From Stenotrophomonas sp. ZAC14D1_NAIMI4_1 (GTDB taxonomy: Bacteria; Pseudomonadota; Gammaproteobacteria; Xanthomonadales; Xanthomonadaceae): 64,000 nucleotides of DNA. The notes beneath the pieces were generated by a model. It was not told the origin of the DNA and searched no databases. It saw nothing but the letters and a program-made list of their open reading frames with translations. The translations under genes were made by a program, and so were the position numbers. The stretch is from assembly GCF_003086775.1 (NCBI RefSeq), contig NZ_CP026001.1, positions 2,196,407 through 2,260,406 of the forward strand. The letters are read 5' to 3'. Positions 15,113 to 24,481 of the stretch are shown piece after piece (position 1 is the first letter of the stretch; each line of letters opens with the position of its first letter).

Positions 15113-16498
15113 ATGTCCACTGCCCCCACCACCGCCATCTCCCGCGATCCGGCCACCGGCCAGGAGATCGCCAGCCATCCCTTCGCCACCGCCGCTGAAC
15201 TTGAAACCCTCCTGCAGCGTGGCCAGGCAGGCTTTGCCGCCTGGAGCACCCAGCCGCTGGAGGCGCGCGCTGCCGTGCTGCGCGCGATGGCGGCCGTCCT
15301 GCGCCGCGACCGTGAGCCGCTGGCCGCGCTGGCCACCGCCGAAATGGGCAAGGTCCACGCCGAATCGCTGGCCGAAATCGAAAAATGCGCGCTGCTGTGC
15401 GACTGGTACGCCGAAAACGGTGCGCAGTTCCTGCGCGACGAACCCACCCAGGTGGCCAACAACAAGGCCTACGTGTCCTACCTGCCGCTGGGTGTGGTGC
15501 TGGGCATCATGCCGTGGAATTTCCCGTACTGGCAGGTGATGCGGGCGGCCGTGCCGATCCTGATGGGCGGCAATGGCTTCCTGCTCAAGCCGGCCGAGAA
15601 CATCGTCGGCACCGCGCAGCTGCTCGATGCCGCCTGGCGCGAGGCTGGGCTGCCGGACGGCACCTTCATTGCGGCCAACATCAGCCGCGAAGGCACCAGT
15701 GCGGCCATCGCCGATGACCGCATCGCCGCGGTCACCCTCACCGGCAGCGTGGCCGCGGGCCGCAGCATTGCCGCCCAGGCCGGGCAGGCGCTGAAGAAGG
15801 TGGTGCTGGAACTGGGCGGCTCTGATCCGTTCATCGTGCTGGCAGACGCCGATCTCGATGCTGCCGTCGACGCGGCCGTCGCTTCGCGCTTCCAGAACAC
15901 CGGGCAGGTCTGCATTGCCGGCAAGCGCATCATCGTCGAAGCGGCGGTGTACGACCGTTTCGTGGCGCAGTTCTGCCAGAAGGTGCAGGCCCTGACGATT
16001 GGTGATGGCCGCGAAGCCGGTAACCGCATCGGCCCGATGGCCCGGCAGGATCTGCTGGAACAGCTGGATGCGCAGGTGCGTGCCTCGGTCGATGCCGGCG
16101 CGCAGCTGCTGGTCGGCGGTCACCAGCTGGACCGCCCGGGCAGCTTCTACGCGCCGACCGTGCTGGCCGGCGTGGAGCCGGGTATGCAGGCCTTCGATAC
16201 CGAGACGTTCGGGCCGGTTGCCTCCATCACCCGCGCACGCGACGCCGATCATGCGGTGGAGCTGGCCAACCAGAGCGAGTTCGGTCTGAGCGGCAACCTG
16301 TGGACCGGCAACCGTGAACGGGCCATGCAGCTGGCGCGCCGCCTGCAGACCGGCGGCGTGTTCGTCAACGGTTTCTCGGCCTCTGACCCGCGCGTGCCGA
16401 TCGGTGGCGTGAAGAAGAGCGGCTTCGGCCGCGAGCTTTCGCACTTCGGCATCCGTGAATTCGTCAACGCGCAGACGGTCTGGTTCGACAAGCGTTGA
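15113..16498 (+). CDS. NAD(P)-dependent aldehyde dehydrogenase, succinate-semialdehyde dehydrogenase-like (Sad/YneI type)
   Basis: The protein has 461 aa, the length typical of the short succinate-semialdehyde dehydrogenases such as E. coli Sad. The ATG has AGGAGA six bases upstream. Motifs: LGIMPWNFPYW, the cofactor segment TLTGSVAAGRSI, the general-base Glu in VLELGGSDPF, the catalytic Cys in NTGQVCIAGKR, and the C-terminal PIGGVKKSGFGREL. It oxidises an aldehyde, plausibly succinate semialdehyde, to the acid. It lies 63 bp upstream of a ThDP-dependent enzyme gene, suggesting an operon. The substrate is not proven. Confidence 0.85.
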   Translation: MSTAPTTAISRDPATGQEIASHPFATAAELETLLQRGQAGFAAWSTQPLEARAAVLRAMAAVLRRDREPLAALATAEMGKVHAESLAEIEKCALLCDWYAENGAQFLRDEPTQVANNKAYVSYLPLGVVLGIMPWNFPYWQVMRAAVPILMGGNGFLLKPAENIVGTAQLLDAAWREAGLPDGTFIAANISREGTSAAIADDRIAAVTLTGSVAAGRSIAAQAGQALKKVVLELGGSDPFIVLADADLDAAVDAAVASRFQNTGQVCIAGKRIIVEAAVYDRFVAQFCQKVQALTIGDGREAGNRIGPMARQDLLEQLDAQVRASVDAGAQLLVGGHQLDRPGSFYAPTVLAGVEPGMQAFDTETFGPVASITRARDADHAVELANQSEFGLSGNLWTGNRERAMQLARRLQTGGVFVNGFSASDPRVPIGGVKKSGFGRELSHFGIREFVNAQTVWFDKR

Positions 16499-16561
16499 CA
16501 CTCGGCTCCCATCCTTCCTGCAACGATCCACCATCAGTCCAGCGAAAAGGACGGCATTCCA

Positions 16562-18202
16562 ATGTCAAAGGGTTCAGATCTGCTTGTCGCCGCACTTGAG
16601 AACGAAGGCGTCGAGCGCATTTTCGGTATTCCCGGCGAAGAAAACCTCGACGTGGTCGAGTCGCTGCGCCATTCCAGCATCGAGCTGGTCATCACCCGCC
16701 ACGAGCAGGCGGCGGTGTTCATGGCGGCCACGTACGGCCGCCTGACCGGCAAGCCGGGCGTGTGCCTGGCCACCCTCGGCCCCGGCGCGCTCAACTTCAC
16801 CACTGGCGCGGCCTATGCGCTGCTGGGCGCGTGGCCGGTCATCATGATCACCGGCCAGAAGGGCATCGTCGCCAGCAAGCAGGCGCGTTTCCAGATCGTG
16901 GACATCGTCAGCACGATGAAGCCGCTGACCAAGCTGGCCCGGCAGATCGTCTCGGCCCGGACCATTCCGACCATCGTCCGCGAGGCCTTTCGCGTGGCCC
17001 AGGAGGAGCGCCCCGGCCCGGTGCTGCTGGAGCTGCCCGAGGACATCGCCGCCACCGAAGTCGAGGATGTGGCGCTGATTCCCACCCACGCGGTGGACCG
17101 GCCGATTGCCAGCCCGGAAGCGCTGGACCGCGCGGCGGAGATCATCCGTACCGCAAAGCGACCGCTGCTGATGATCGCTTCGGCGGCGTCGCGGCCGCAG
17201 TCCAGCGAGGCGCTGTCGGCCTTCGTGCAGCGCGCCGGCATTCCGTTCTTCACCACGCAGATGGGCAAGGGCGCGGTGGCCGGTGGCTCGGGCCTGTACA
17301 TGGGCACCGCGGCGCTGACCGAGCGCGACTACGTTCACATGGCCATCGACCAGGCCGATGTGATCGTGACCATCGGCCACGAAGTGACCGAGAAGCCGCC
17401 GTTCGTGATGCGTCCGGGTGGTCCGACGGTCATCCATATCGGTTATTCGCAGGCGGCGGTGGAGCAGGTGTATTTCCCGCAGGTGGAGGTGATCGGCGAC
17501 ATCGGCCGGTCGCTGACCCAGCTCGGCGACCGCATCGAAGGTGCCGTGGCCAACGCCGATGCGCTGCTGCCGCTGCGCGCGACCATCCTGGAGCACCTCG
17601 CTGATCGTGCCGAGGAGGACGGGTTCACCCCGCAGCGGCTCGTGCATGACGTGCGCCAGGTGATGCCGCCGGACGGCATCGTGGCGCTGGACAACGGCAT
17701 GTACAAGATCTGGTTTGCGCGCAATTACCGCACCCAGGTGGCCAATACGCTGCTGCTGGACAATGCCCTGGCGACGATGGGGGCGGGCCTGCCGTCGGCG
17801 ATCATGGCCTCGATCCTGTATCCGCAGCGGCGGGTGCTGGCGGTCTGCGGCGATGGCGGCTTCATGATGAACAGCCAGGAGCTGGAGACGGCGCGCCGGC
17901 TGGGCCTGAACCTGGTGGTGCTGATCCTCAACGACGGCGCCTACGGCATGATCCGCTGGAAGCAGGCGGTGGACGGCTTCACCGACTATGGCATGACCTT
18001 CACCAACCCGGATTTCGTGAAGTACGCCGAGGCCTACGGCTGCAAGGGCCATGAGGTGACGGCCATCGAGCAGTTCATCCCGACCCTGGAAGCCGCCTTC
18101 AACGAGGGTGGGGTGCACCTGGTGTCGGTGCCGGTGGACTATTCGGAGAACCAGCGGGTGCTGGTGGAGGAATTGCGGCAGGCGTTCCCCGGGAATGCCT
18201 GA
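16562..18202 (+). CDS. Acetolactate synthase-like ThDP-dependent enzyme, large subunit type
   Basis: The protein has 546 aa with three domains of the acetolactate synthase/pyruvate oxidase family. The catalytic Glu is in VITRHEQAAVFMA. The ThDP/Mg motif runs from VCGDGGFMMNSQELETARRL to LILNDGAYGMIRWKQ. No regulatory small subunit is adjacent, so a catabolic (AlsS-like) role or another 2-oxoacid reaction is more likely than branched-chain amino acid synthesis. Probably co-transcribed with the aldehyde dehydrogenase. A GTAG inverted repeat follows the stop codon. Confidence 0.82.
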   Translation: MSKGSDLLVAALENEGVERIFGIPGEENLDVVESLRHSSIELVITRHEQAAVFMAATYGRLTGKPGVCLATLGPGALNFTTGAAYALLGAWPVIMITGQKGIVASKQARFQIVDIVSTMKPLTKLARQIVSARTIPTIVREAFRVAQEERPGPVLLELPEDIAATEVEDVALIPTHAVDRPIASPEALDRAAEIIRTAKRPLLMIASAASRPQSSEALSAFVQRAGIPFFTTQMGKGAVAGGSGLYMGTAALTERDYVHMAIDQADVIVTIGHEVTEKPPFVMRPGGPTVIHIGYSQAAVEQVYFPQVEVIGDIGRSLTQLGDRIEGAVANADALLPLRATILEHLADRAEEDGFTPQRLVHDVRQVMPPDGIVALDNGMYKIWFARNYRTQVANTLLLDNALATMGAGLPSAIMASILYPQRRVLAVCGDGGFMMNSQELETARRLGLNLVVLILNDGAYGMIRWKQAVDGFTDYGMTFTNPDFVKYAEAYGCKGHEVTAIEQFIPTLEAAFNEGGVHLVSVPVDYSENQRVLVEELRQAFPGNA

Positions 18203-18203
18203 G

Positions 18204-18266
18204 GTAGCGCCGGGCCACGCCCGGCGGATTCTGGGCGACTGAACGCCGGGCATGGCCCGGAGCTAC
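18204..18266. repeat. SMAG (GTAG) repeat, inverted pair
   Basis: GTAG followed by CGCCGGGCCACGCCCGGCG at the left, and the reverse unit GCCGGGCATGGCCCGGAGCTAC at the right, directly after the ThDP enzyme gene. Confidence 0.75.
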
Positions 18267-18364
18267 CGGCTGCGGCGGGGCCGGGGCAGGGCGGTTTTGG
18301 TATGCTGGGCAACCGGCTGTGCCGGGCGCAACCTCCCCCCTCACTACACGATTCCCGCAGATCC

Positions 18365-19876
18365 ATGAGCGAAGCTACCGATACCCCCCCCGTCGACGAA
18401 AACAAGTTGATCGCCGAGCGCCGTGAGAAACTCAAATCGCTGCGTGGGCAGGGCATCGCGTACCCGAACGACTTCCGTCGCGAGGACTTTGCCGGGCAGC
18501 TGCAGGCCGAATTCGCCGATGCCGACACCTGGACCGCCGAGGCTCTGGAAGGCAACGGCCGCCAGGTGAAGATGGCCGGCCGCCTGATGGCCAAGCGCAT
18601 CATGGGCAAGGCCAGCTTCGCGCAGATCCAGGACGAGTCCGGCCGCATCCAGCTGTTCCTGCAGGGCGGCACGCTGGGCGATGCCTACACCGCCTTCAAG
18701 GGCTGGGACGTGGGCGACATCATCGCCGTCGAAGGCGCCCTGACCCGCACCAAGACCGGCGAACTGTCGGTCAAGGCCGAATCGATCCGCCTGCTGACCA
18801 AGTCGCTGCGCCCGCTGCCGGACAAGTGGCACGGCCTGGCCGACGTCGAGCAGCGCTACCGCCAGCGTTACGTCGACCTGATCGTGACCCCGGAATCGCG
18901 CGCGGTCTTCATCAAGCGCTCCAAGATCATCCGCGCCATGCGCGCGTGGCTGGACAACCGCGACTTCCTGGAAGTCGAGACGCCGATGATGCATTACATC
19001 CCCGGCGGCGCAGCGGCCAAGCCGTTCACCACCCACCACAACGCGCTGGACCTGGACCTGTACCTGCGCGTGGCGCCGGAGCTGTACCTCAAGCGCCTGA
19101 CCGTGGGCGGCCTGGAGCGGGTGTACGAGATCAACCGCAACTTCCGCAACGAAGGCGTCAGCACCCGCCACAACCCGGAGTTCACCATGATGGAGCTGTA
19201 CGAGGCCTACGCCACGTACAACGAGATCATGGACCTGACCGAAGGCGTGATCCGTGACGTGGCCACCACCGTCAACGGCGGCACCGAAGTGGAATGGGAC
19301 GGGGCGAAGATCGACCTGGGCCCGGCTTTCCGCCGCTGGCGCATGGACGAGGCGGTGCGCCACCACAATCCGGAAATCTCGGCGGCCGACTGCACCGACC
19401 GCGAGGCGCTGCTGCGCCATTGCGAGCGCCTGAAGATCCGCGTCAAGCCGTCCTACGGCTGGGGCAAGCTGCTGCTGGAAATCTTCGAAGCGACCGTCGA
19501 ACACACCCTGATCCAGCCGACCTTCATCACCGACCATCCGGTGGAAGTCTCGCCGCTGGCCCGTGCCAACGACAACGATCCGGGCTACACCGACCGCTTC
19601 GAGCTGTTCGTCAACGGCAAGGAGCTGGCCAACGGCTTCTCCGAGCTGAACGATCCGGAAGACCAGGCGCAGCGCTTCCAGGCCCAGGTGGCCGCGAAGG
19701 AAGGTGGCGACGACGAGGCCATGCACTACGACGCCGATTACATCCGTGCGCTGGAGTACGGTATGGCCCCGACCGGTGGACTGGGCATCGGCGTGGATCG
19801 CCTGGTGATGCTGCTGACCGGCAGCAGCTCGATCCGCGACGTGCTCCTGTTCCCGTACATGCGCCCCGAGCAGTAA
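18365..19876 (+). CDS. lysS: Lysyl-tRNA synthetase, class II
   Basis: The protein has 503 aa, the normal length. It contains an N-terminal OB-fold anticodon-binding domain (about residues 60-165) and the class II catalytic core: motif 2 in [20 protein letters not shown] and motif 3 in [20 protein letters not shown]. It charges tRNA-Lys with lysine in the cytoplasm. It follows the ThDP enzyme after a GTAG repeat and precedes rpfG; in Xanthomonas lysS and prfB are neighbours at the edge of the rpf cluster. Confidence 0.97.
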   Translation: MSEATDTPPVDENKLIAERREKLKSLRGQGIAYPNDFRREDFAGQLQAEFADADTWTAEALEGNGRQVKMAGRLMAKRIMGKASFAQIQDESGRIQLFLQGGTLGDAYTAFKGWDVGDIIAVEGALTRTKTGELSVKAESIRLLTKSLRPLPDKWHGLADVEQRYRQRYVDLIVTPESRAVFIKRSKIIRAMRAWLDNRDFLEVETPMMHYIPGGAAAKPFTTHHNALDLDLYLRVAPELYLKRLTVGGLERVYEINRNFRNEGVSTRHNPEFTMMELYEAYATYNEIMDLTEGVIRDVATTVNGGTEVEWDGAKIDLGPAFRRWRMDEAVRHHNPEISAADCTDREALLRHCERLKIRVKPSYGWGKLLLEIFEATVEHTLIQPTFITDHPVEVSPLARANDNDPGYTDRFELFVNGKELANGFSELNDPEDQAQRFQAQVAAKEGGDDEAMHYDADYIRALEYGMAPTGGLGIGVDRLVMLLTGSSSIRDVLLFPYMRPEQ

Positions 19877-20007
19877 GACGCAGTACCGCTCCCGACTGTG
19901 CGCGCCGTTCCGGATCCGGGCGGCGCCATTGACGCGATGCTTACTCGGCGTATGGTTGTTGCACGGCCTTGACACCCACTGTGGCTTGATGGGGTTGGGG
20001 AGGGACG

Positions 20008-20029
20008 ATGTGAAGAACCCGCTTCACAT
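20008..20029. promoter_or_regulatory. Inverted repeat upstream of rpfG, possible operator
   Basis: ATGTGAAG (20008-20015) and CTTCACAT (20022-20029) form a perfect 8-bp inverted repeat with a 6-bp spacer, 49 bp before the rpfG start. It resembles a regulator-binding site; the protein is unknown. Confidence 0.4.
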
Positions 20030-20077
20030 TGTGACGACGATCATGAACCGGGGACGCTCGTGACGGGAGTCGTGCCT

Positions 20078-21223
20078 ATGCAGGGTGCCAGTGTGCACAG
20101 CGGCGGGGTATCCTCGCTGGCTGATCTTCCAGCGTGGTCGAGAAGGCAGGCAGAGAACGCCTTGAACATCGTCATCGTCGATGACCAGACGTCCGCACGG
20201 ACGATGCTGCGCCATGTCATTGAAGACATCGCGCCCGAATTGAGCGTGCACGACTTTGGTGATCCACTCACCGCACTTGCCTGGTGCGAGTCGTACCCGG
20301 TTGACCTGCTGCTGCTGGACTACCGCATGCCGGAGATGGACGGGCTGGAATTCGCCCGCCGCTTCCGCCGGCTGCCCAAGCACCGCGATATTCCCGTGAT
20401 CCTGATCACCGTGGTCGGCGACGAGCCGATCCGGCAGGCCGCGCTGGAAGCGGGCGTCATCGATTTCCTGGTCAAGCCGATCCGCCCGCGCGAGCTGCGG
20501 GCGCGCTGCTACAACCTGTTGCAGCTGCGCCAGCAGGCCGAGAATGTGAAGCAACGCGCGCTGTCGCTGGAACAGAGGCTGCTGGCCAGCATGCACGAGG
20601 TGGAGGAGCGCGAACGCGAGACCCTCTCGCGGCTGGCACGCGCCATCGAGTTCCGTGATGCCGGCACCAGCGCCTACCTCGAGCGCATGGCGCGCGTGGC
20701 CGGGCTGATCGCCGAGCAGCTGGGACTGCCTGAGGAAGAGGTCAAGCTGATCGAGATGGCCGCGCCCCTGCACGACATGGGCAAGATCGCCATTCCCGAT
20801 GCGGTGCTGCTCAAGCAGGGCAAGCTCAACGACGAGGAGCTGGCGATCATGCGCCGGCATCCGCGCATCGGCCATGAGCTGCTCAGCGGCAGCCAGAACC
20901 GCTTCATCCAGGTCGGCGCGTTGATCGCGCTGCGCCACCATGAGCGCTATGACGGCAGCGGCTACCCCGATGGCCTGGTCGGCGACGCGATCCCGCTGGA
21001 AGCACGCATCGTCGCGGTCGCCGATGTGTTCGATGCCCTGATCTCGCCGCGCCCCTACAAGGAAGCGTGGACGTTCGAGGCAACCCTGGCGTACCTGTAC
21101 GCCCAGCGCGGGCGCCTGTTCGACCCGCGCTGCGTGGATGCGCTGCTGCGTGGCCGCGAAGCGCTGGAACAGATCTGCGCCGACCATTCCACCGCGTCGG
21201 CGCGGCCGGGGATGGGCGCGTGA
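20078..21223 (+). CDS. rpfG: RpfG, response regulator with HD-GYP cyclic di-GMP phosphodiesterase domain
   Basis: The protein has 381 aa from ATG 20078 (GGGAG nearby); a GTG at 20060 is an alternative. The N-terminal receiver (about 25-145) has the phosphoacceptor Asp in LLLLDYRMPEMDG. The HD-GYP domain has APLHDMGKIAIPD and ALRHHERYDGSGYPDGL. In Xanthomonas RpfG is activated by RpfC on DSF perception and degrades cyclic di-GMP, changing motility, biofilm and exoenzyme output. The stop overlaps the GTG start of rpfC (GTGA), so the two are translationally coupled. Confidence 0.95.
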   Translation: MQGASVHSGGVSSLADLPAWSRRQAENALNIVIVDDQTSARTMLRHVIEDIAPELSVHDFGDPLTALAWCESYPVDLLLLDYRMPEMDGLEFARRFRRLPKHRDIPVILITVVGDEPIRQAALEAGVIDFLVKPIRPRELRARCYNLLQLRQQAENVKQRALSLEQRLLASMHEVEERERETLSRLARAIEFRDAGTSAYLERMARVAGLIAEQLGLPEEEVKLIEMAAPLHDMGKIAIPDAVLLKQGKLNDEELAIMRRHPRIGHELLSGSQNRFIQVGALIALRHHERYDGSGYPDGLVGDAIPLEARIVAVADVFDALISPRPYKEAWTFEATLAYLYAQRGRLFDPRCVDALLRGREALEQICADHSTASARPGMGA

Positions 21224-23391
21224 CATCCCTGCTGTCGCGGGCCCGCCTGCGGTTGTCCCAGCGCCACGACAGCGAGCATGGGCAGCAGATCGTCCGTATC
21301 GTCCTGATCAGCCTGATCCTGGCCTATGTGCTGCTGCCGGCACCGCGCCACGATCTGCCGCACGACCAGTACGTGGGCGTGCTGGCCATCGTGCTGACCG
21401 GACTGTCGCTGTCGCTGCTGCTGTTCGGCTGGCTGCTGTGGAAGCCCGGGCGTTCGGACCCGCGCCGCGTGCTGGGCATGCTGGCCGACTACGGGCTGAT
21501 CGCCGCGGGCATGATCCAGATGGGCGAGCCGCTGTCGTGGGTCTACATCGTGGTGATGTGGGTGACCGTCGGCAACGGCATGCGTTTCGGCAACAACTAC
21601 CTCTACGTCGCCGTGGCGATGGCGATGGTCAGCTTCGGCAGCACCGTGCTGCTGACCCCGTACTGGGAACAGAACCTGCGCCTGGCCATCGGCCTCTGGC
21701 TGGGGCTGGCGGCCGTGCCGCTGTACTTCTCGACCCTGCTCAAGCAGCTGACCAAGGCCATGGCCGAGGCGCGCCGCGCCAGTGAAGCCAAGAGCCGCTT
21801 CCTGGCCAACATGAGCCACGAGTTCCGCACCCCGCTCAACGGCCTGAGTGGCATGACCGAAGTGCTGGCCACCACCCGCCTGGACGATGAGCAGCGCGAG
21901 TGCCTGAACACCATCCAAGCCTCGTCCCGCAGCCTGCTGGCGCTGGTCGAGGAGGTGCTGGACATCTCCGCCATCGAGGCCGGCAAGCTGCGCGTGGTGG
22001 CCGAGGATTTCGTGCTGGCCGACGTGGTCCAGGCGATCGGCCTGATCCTGCTGCCACAGGCCAAGGCCAAGCATCTCGATTACCGGGTGAAGGTGGCTGC
22101 GAACGTTCCGGCCACGCTGCGGGGCGACGTCGGTCACCTGCGGCAGATCCTGCTCAACCTGGCCGGCAACGCGGTGAAGTTCACCGATCACGGCAAGGTG
22201 GAAGTGCGCGTGGGCCTCGTCCACGCCGACACCCAGGGTTCGGTGCGCCTGCGCTTCGACATCATCGATACCGGCATCGGCGTCCCGGTGGCGATGCGAC
22301 CGCGGCTGTTCGAAGCGTTCGAGCAGGCCGACGTCAGCATGGCCCGTCGCCACGAAGGCACCGGCCTGGGCACGACCATCGCCAAGGGCCTGGTCGAGGC
22401 CATGGACGGCGAGATCGGCTATCTCGACAACCCGCCGCAGGGCAGCCACTTCTGGGTTGAACTGCCGTTCGCGCCGCCGCAGCCGGTGGTGGCCGGTGCG
22501 GTGCCGAGCGTGGCGGCCGGCGAAGACGTGGGCCCGGGTGGCAACGTGATCGCCTTCGCCGACCCCTTCCTGCGCCATCGGGCCCGCGTGCGCAGCATGC
22601 AGATCCTGGTGGCGGACGACCACGAGGCCAATCGCATGGTGCTGCAGCGCCTGCTGCAGAAGGCCGGGCACAAGGTGATGTGCGTCGATGGGGGCGAGGC
22701 GGTGCTGGATGCGCTGGCCGAGAGCGAATTCGACGCGGCCATCGTCGACCTGCACATGCCGGGCATGAGTGGGCTGGACATGCTGAAGGAGCTGCGGGTG
22801 ATGCAGTCCGGTGGTGGCCCGCGCACGCCGGTGCTGGTGCTCAGTGCCGACGTCACCCCGGAGGCGATCCAGCGCTGCACACAGGCCGGCGCGCACGCGT
22901 TCCTGGCCAAGCCGGTCGTGGCCGTGCGCCTGCTGGACACCCTGGCGGAGATCGCCAACAACGCCCAGCTGAAGGCGTCGGCGCCGCCGATCGTGCGTAC
23001 CGCGACCAACCTCGATGGCGTGCTCGACACCGGCGTGCTGGACGAGCTGGCTTCGCTGGGCATGGGCGATGGGTTCGAGCGCGAGTTCATCCGCCAGTGC
23101 CTGGAAGATGCCGACAACTGCCTGCGCAAGGCCGAAGGCGAGGGCGAGGCTGGTCGCTGGGATGCCTTCCGCGAGCAGTCCCACGCGATCAAGGGCGTGG
23201 CCGGCAACCTGGGCCTGGTGCGCGCCGCCAACCGCGCCGGCGAGTTGATGCGGATGGCCGATTGGCAGCTCAAGGCCGAGTGGCGCGCGCGCCTGGCCGT
23301 ACTGCAGGGCGCGATCAAGGAAGGGCGTCACGCGTTGGACGCGCGCGCCGAGCGCAGGGCCCGCGGTGCCGCCGACGACATGGAGCGGTAG
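21220..23391 (+). CDS. rpfC: RpfC, hybrid sensor histidine kinase for DSF
   Basis: The protein has 723 aa and a GTG start overlapping the rpfG stop by GTGA. Five to six hydrophobic segments (about residues 24-173) form the sensor. The H-box is MSHEFRTPLNGL (His at about 200), then the ATPase core (NLAGNAVKF, GTGLGTTIAKGL), a receiver domain (QILVADDHEAN, IVDLHMPGMSG) and a C-terminal HPt with His in EQSHAIKGVAGNLG. It senses the diffusible signal factor and phosphorylates RpfG; in Xanthomonas it also sequesters RpfF. The short sensor resembles the five-segment RpfC described for rpf-2 strains of S. maltophilia rather than the ten-segment type. Confidence 0.95.
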   Translation: MTSLLSRARLRLSQRHDSEHGQQIVRIVLISLILAYVLLPAPRHDLPHDQYVGVLAIVLTGLSLSLLLFGWLLWKPGRSDPRRVLGMLADYGLIAAGMIQMGEPLSWVYIVVMWVTVGNGMRFGNNYLYVAVAMAMVSFGSTVLLTPYWEQNLRLAIGLWLGLAAVPLYFSTLLKQLTKAMAEARRASEAKSRFLANMSHEFRTPLNGLSGMTEVLATTRLDDEQRECLNTIQASSRSLLALVEEVLDISAIEAGKLRVVAEDFVLADVVQAIGLILLPQAKAKHLDYRVKVAANVPATLRGDVGHLRQILLNLAGNAVKFTDHGKVEVRVGLVHADTQGSVRLRFDIIDTGIGVPVAMRPRLFEAFEQADVSMARRHEGTGLGTTIAKGLVEAMDGEIGYLDNPPQGSHFWVELPFAPPQPVVAGAVPSVAAGEDVGPGGNVIAFADPFLRHRARVRSMQILVADDHEANRMVLQRLLQKAGHKVMCVDGGEAVLDALAESEFDAAIVDLHMPGMSGLDMLKELRVMQSGGGPRTPVLVLSADVTPEAIQRCTQAGAHAFLAKPVVAVRLLDTLAEIANNAQLKASAPPIVRTATNLDGVLDTGVLDELASLGMGDGFEREFIRQCLEDADNCLRKAEGEGEAGRWDAFREQSHAIKGVAGNLGLVRAANRAGELMRMADWQLKAEWRARLAVLQGAIKEGRHALDARAERRARGAADDMER

Positions 23392-23393
23392 CA

Positions 23394-23424
23394 GCGAAAA
23401 AAAGCCCGGTGGCCAGCCGGGCTT
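23394..23424 (-). terminator. Terminator between rpfC and rpfF
   Basis: AAGCCCGG and CCGGGCTT form an 8-bp stem (23402-23424). Its A-run on the plus strand gives a T-run on the minus strand, so it chiefly ends rpfF transcription; the stem may serve both directions. Confidence 0.75.
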
Positions 23425-23448
23425 GAACCCAGAGGGGGAGGACAGCAA

Positions 23449-24321
23449 TCAGGCCGCGTCGAGGCCGGCGCGACGGGTCTGCGCCTTCACCAGGCGATCC
23501 ATCGTGCGCAGCGAACGGTCACCCAGGGCCAGCGCGGAATCGACCCACACCTTGGTGATTTCCAGCAGTTCGTCGTAGCTGACCGCCTGCGCCAGGTTGC
23601 GCGCTGCGTTCATGGCCAGGTACGACTGCGGCAGGCGCTGTTGCTGGCGGATCATGTCTTCGACGGCGGCGCGGCCTTCGCCCTTCTTCACCAGCACGTC
23701 GACCACGCCCAGTGCATGCATTTCCTCGGCGCTGTAGACGCGGCCATCGAGGATGATCTTCTCGGCCAGCTGCGGCGACACCCGGCGGCACAGGAAGGAA
23801 TAGGCGCCCATGCCCGGGAACAGGCCGAACAGCACTTCCGGCAGGCCCATGCCGCAGCCTTCCTCGGCCACGATGGTGTGGCAGGCCAGGGCCATTTCCA
23901 GGCCGCCGCCCAGCGCATCGCCCTGGATGAGCGCGATCGAGCGCACGTCACCGCCGAAACCGGTGTGCAGGTGATGCACACCTTCCACGCAGCGCTGGGC
24001 GTAGGTCAGCAGCAGGTCGCGGTTGCCTTCGCGGATCAGCCGGGTGAACAGGTCCAGATCGCCACCCAGGTTGTACGCGGCGGCATCGGAGGCCAGCACG
24101 AAGTGGCGCAGCTGCCCGCTGTGGCGCTGCGCCGGGCCGCGGGTGATGGCGCTCATGTAGCTCCACATTTCGTCCAGCATGTCCTTGCGGCAGCACGGGC
24201 GGATACCCGTCGCAGCATCGGCATGCATGAACAGCCAGTGGGCGGTGTCGTTGTTGCGGTCGTCCGTACGGATGGTGGCGTAGGGCGAACCACTGGTCGG
24301 CAGCTTTTCGATGGTGCTCAT
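23449..24321 (-). CDS. rpfF: RpfF, DSF synthase (crotonase family)
   Basis: The protein has 290 aa, as expected for RpfF. The ATG has GAGGA seven bases upstream; an upstream in-frame ATG at 24387 adds an unrelated tail. The enoyl-CoA hydratase-fold active-site glutamates lie in GDALGGGLEMALACHTIVAE and GMGLPEVLFGLFPGMGAYSF, matching the catalytic Glu pair known in Xanthomonas RpfF. It makes cis-2-unsaturated fatty acid signals (DSF) by dehydration and thioester cleavage of 3-hydroxyacyl-ACP. Convergent with rpfC, and separated from rpfB by its own terminator. Confidence 0.95.
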   Translation of the reverse strand: MSTIEKLPTSGSPYATIRTDDRNNDTAHWLFMHADAATGIRPCCRKDMLDEMWSYMSAITRGPAQRHSGQLRHFVLASDAAAYNLGGDLDLFTRLIREGNRDLLLTYAQRCVEGVHHLHTGFGGDVRSIALIQGDALGGGLEMALACHTIVAEEGCGMGLPEVLFGLFPGMGAYSFLCRRVSPQLAEKIILDGRVYSAEEMHALGVVDVLVKKGEGRAAVEDMIRQQQRLPQSYLAMNAARNLAQAVSYDELLEITKVWVDSALALGDRSLRTMDRLVKAQTRRAGLDAA

Positions 24322-24424
24322 TGAAGTGTCCTCGGCATGCGGCCCGTAGAGAGAAGTGGTGGCCGGCGGGCCGAACGGTCCACACACGCGGCGATGCTAC
24401 ACCGGGCACGTGGCCACGCATGCG

Positions 24425-24455
24425 AAAAGGCCCGGGTCGTTGCCGACCCGGGCCT
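24425..24455 (-). terminator. Terminator downstream of rpfB
   Basis: AGGCCCGGGTCG (24428-24439) and CGACCCGGGCCT (24444-24455) form a 12-bp stem with a TTGC loop, followed on the minus strand by TTTT. It lies between rpfB and rpfF. Confidence 0.75.
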
Positions 24456-24481
24456 GAAAGCATTCAACCTGGAGCAGACCC

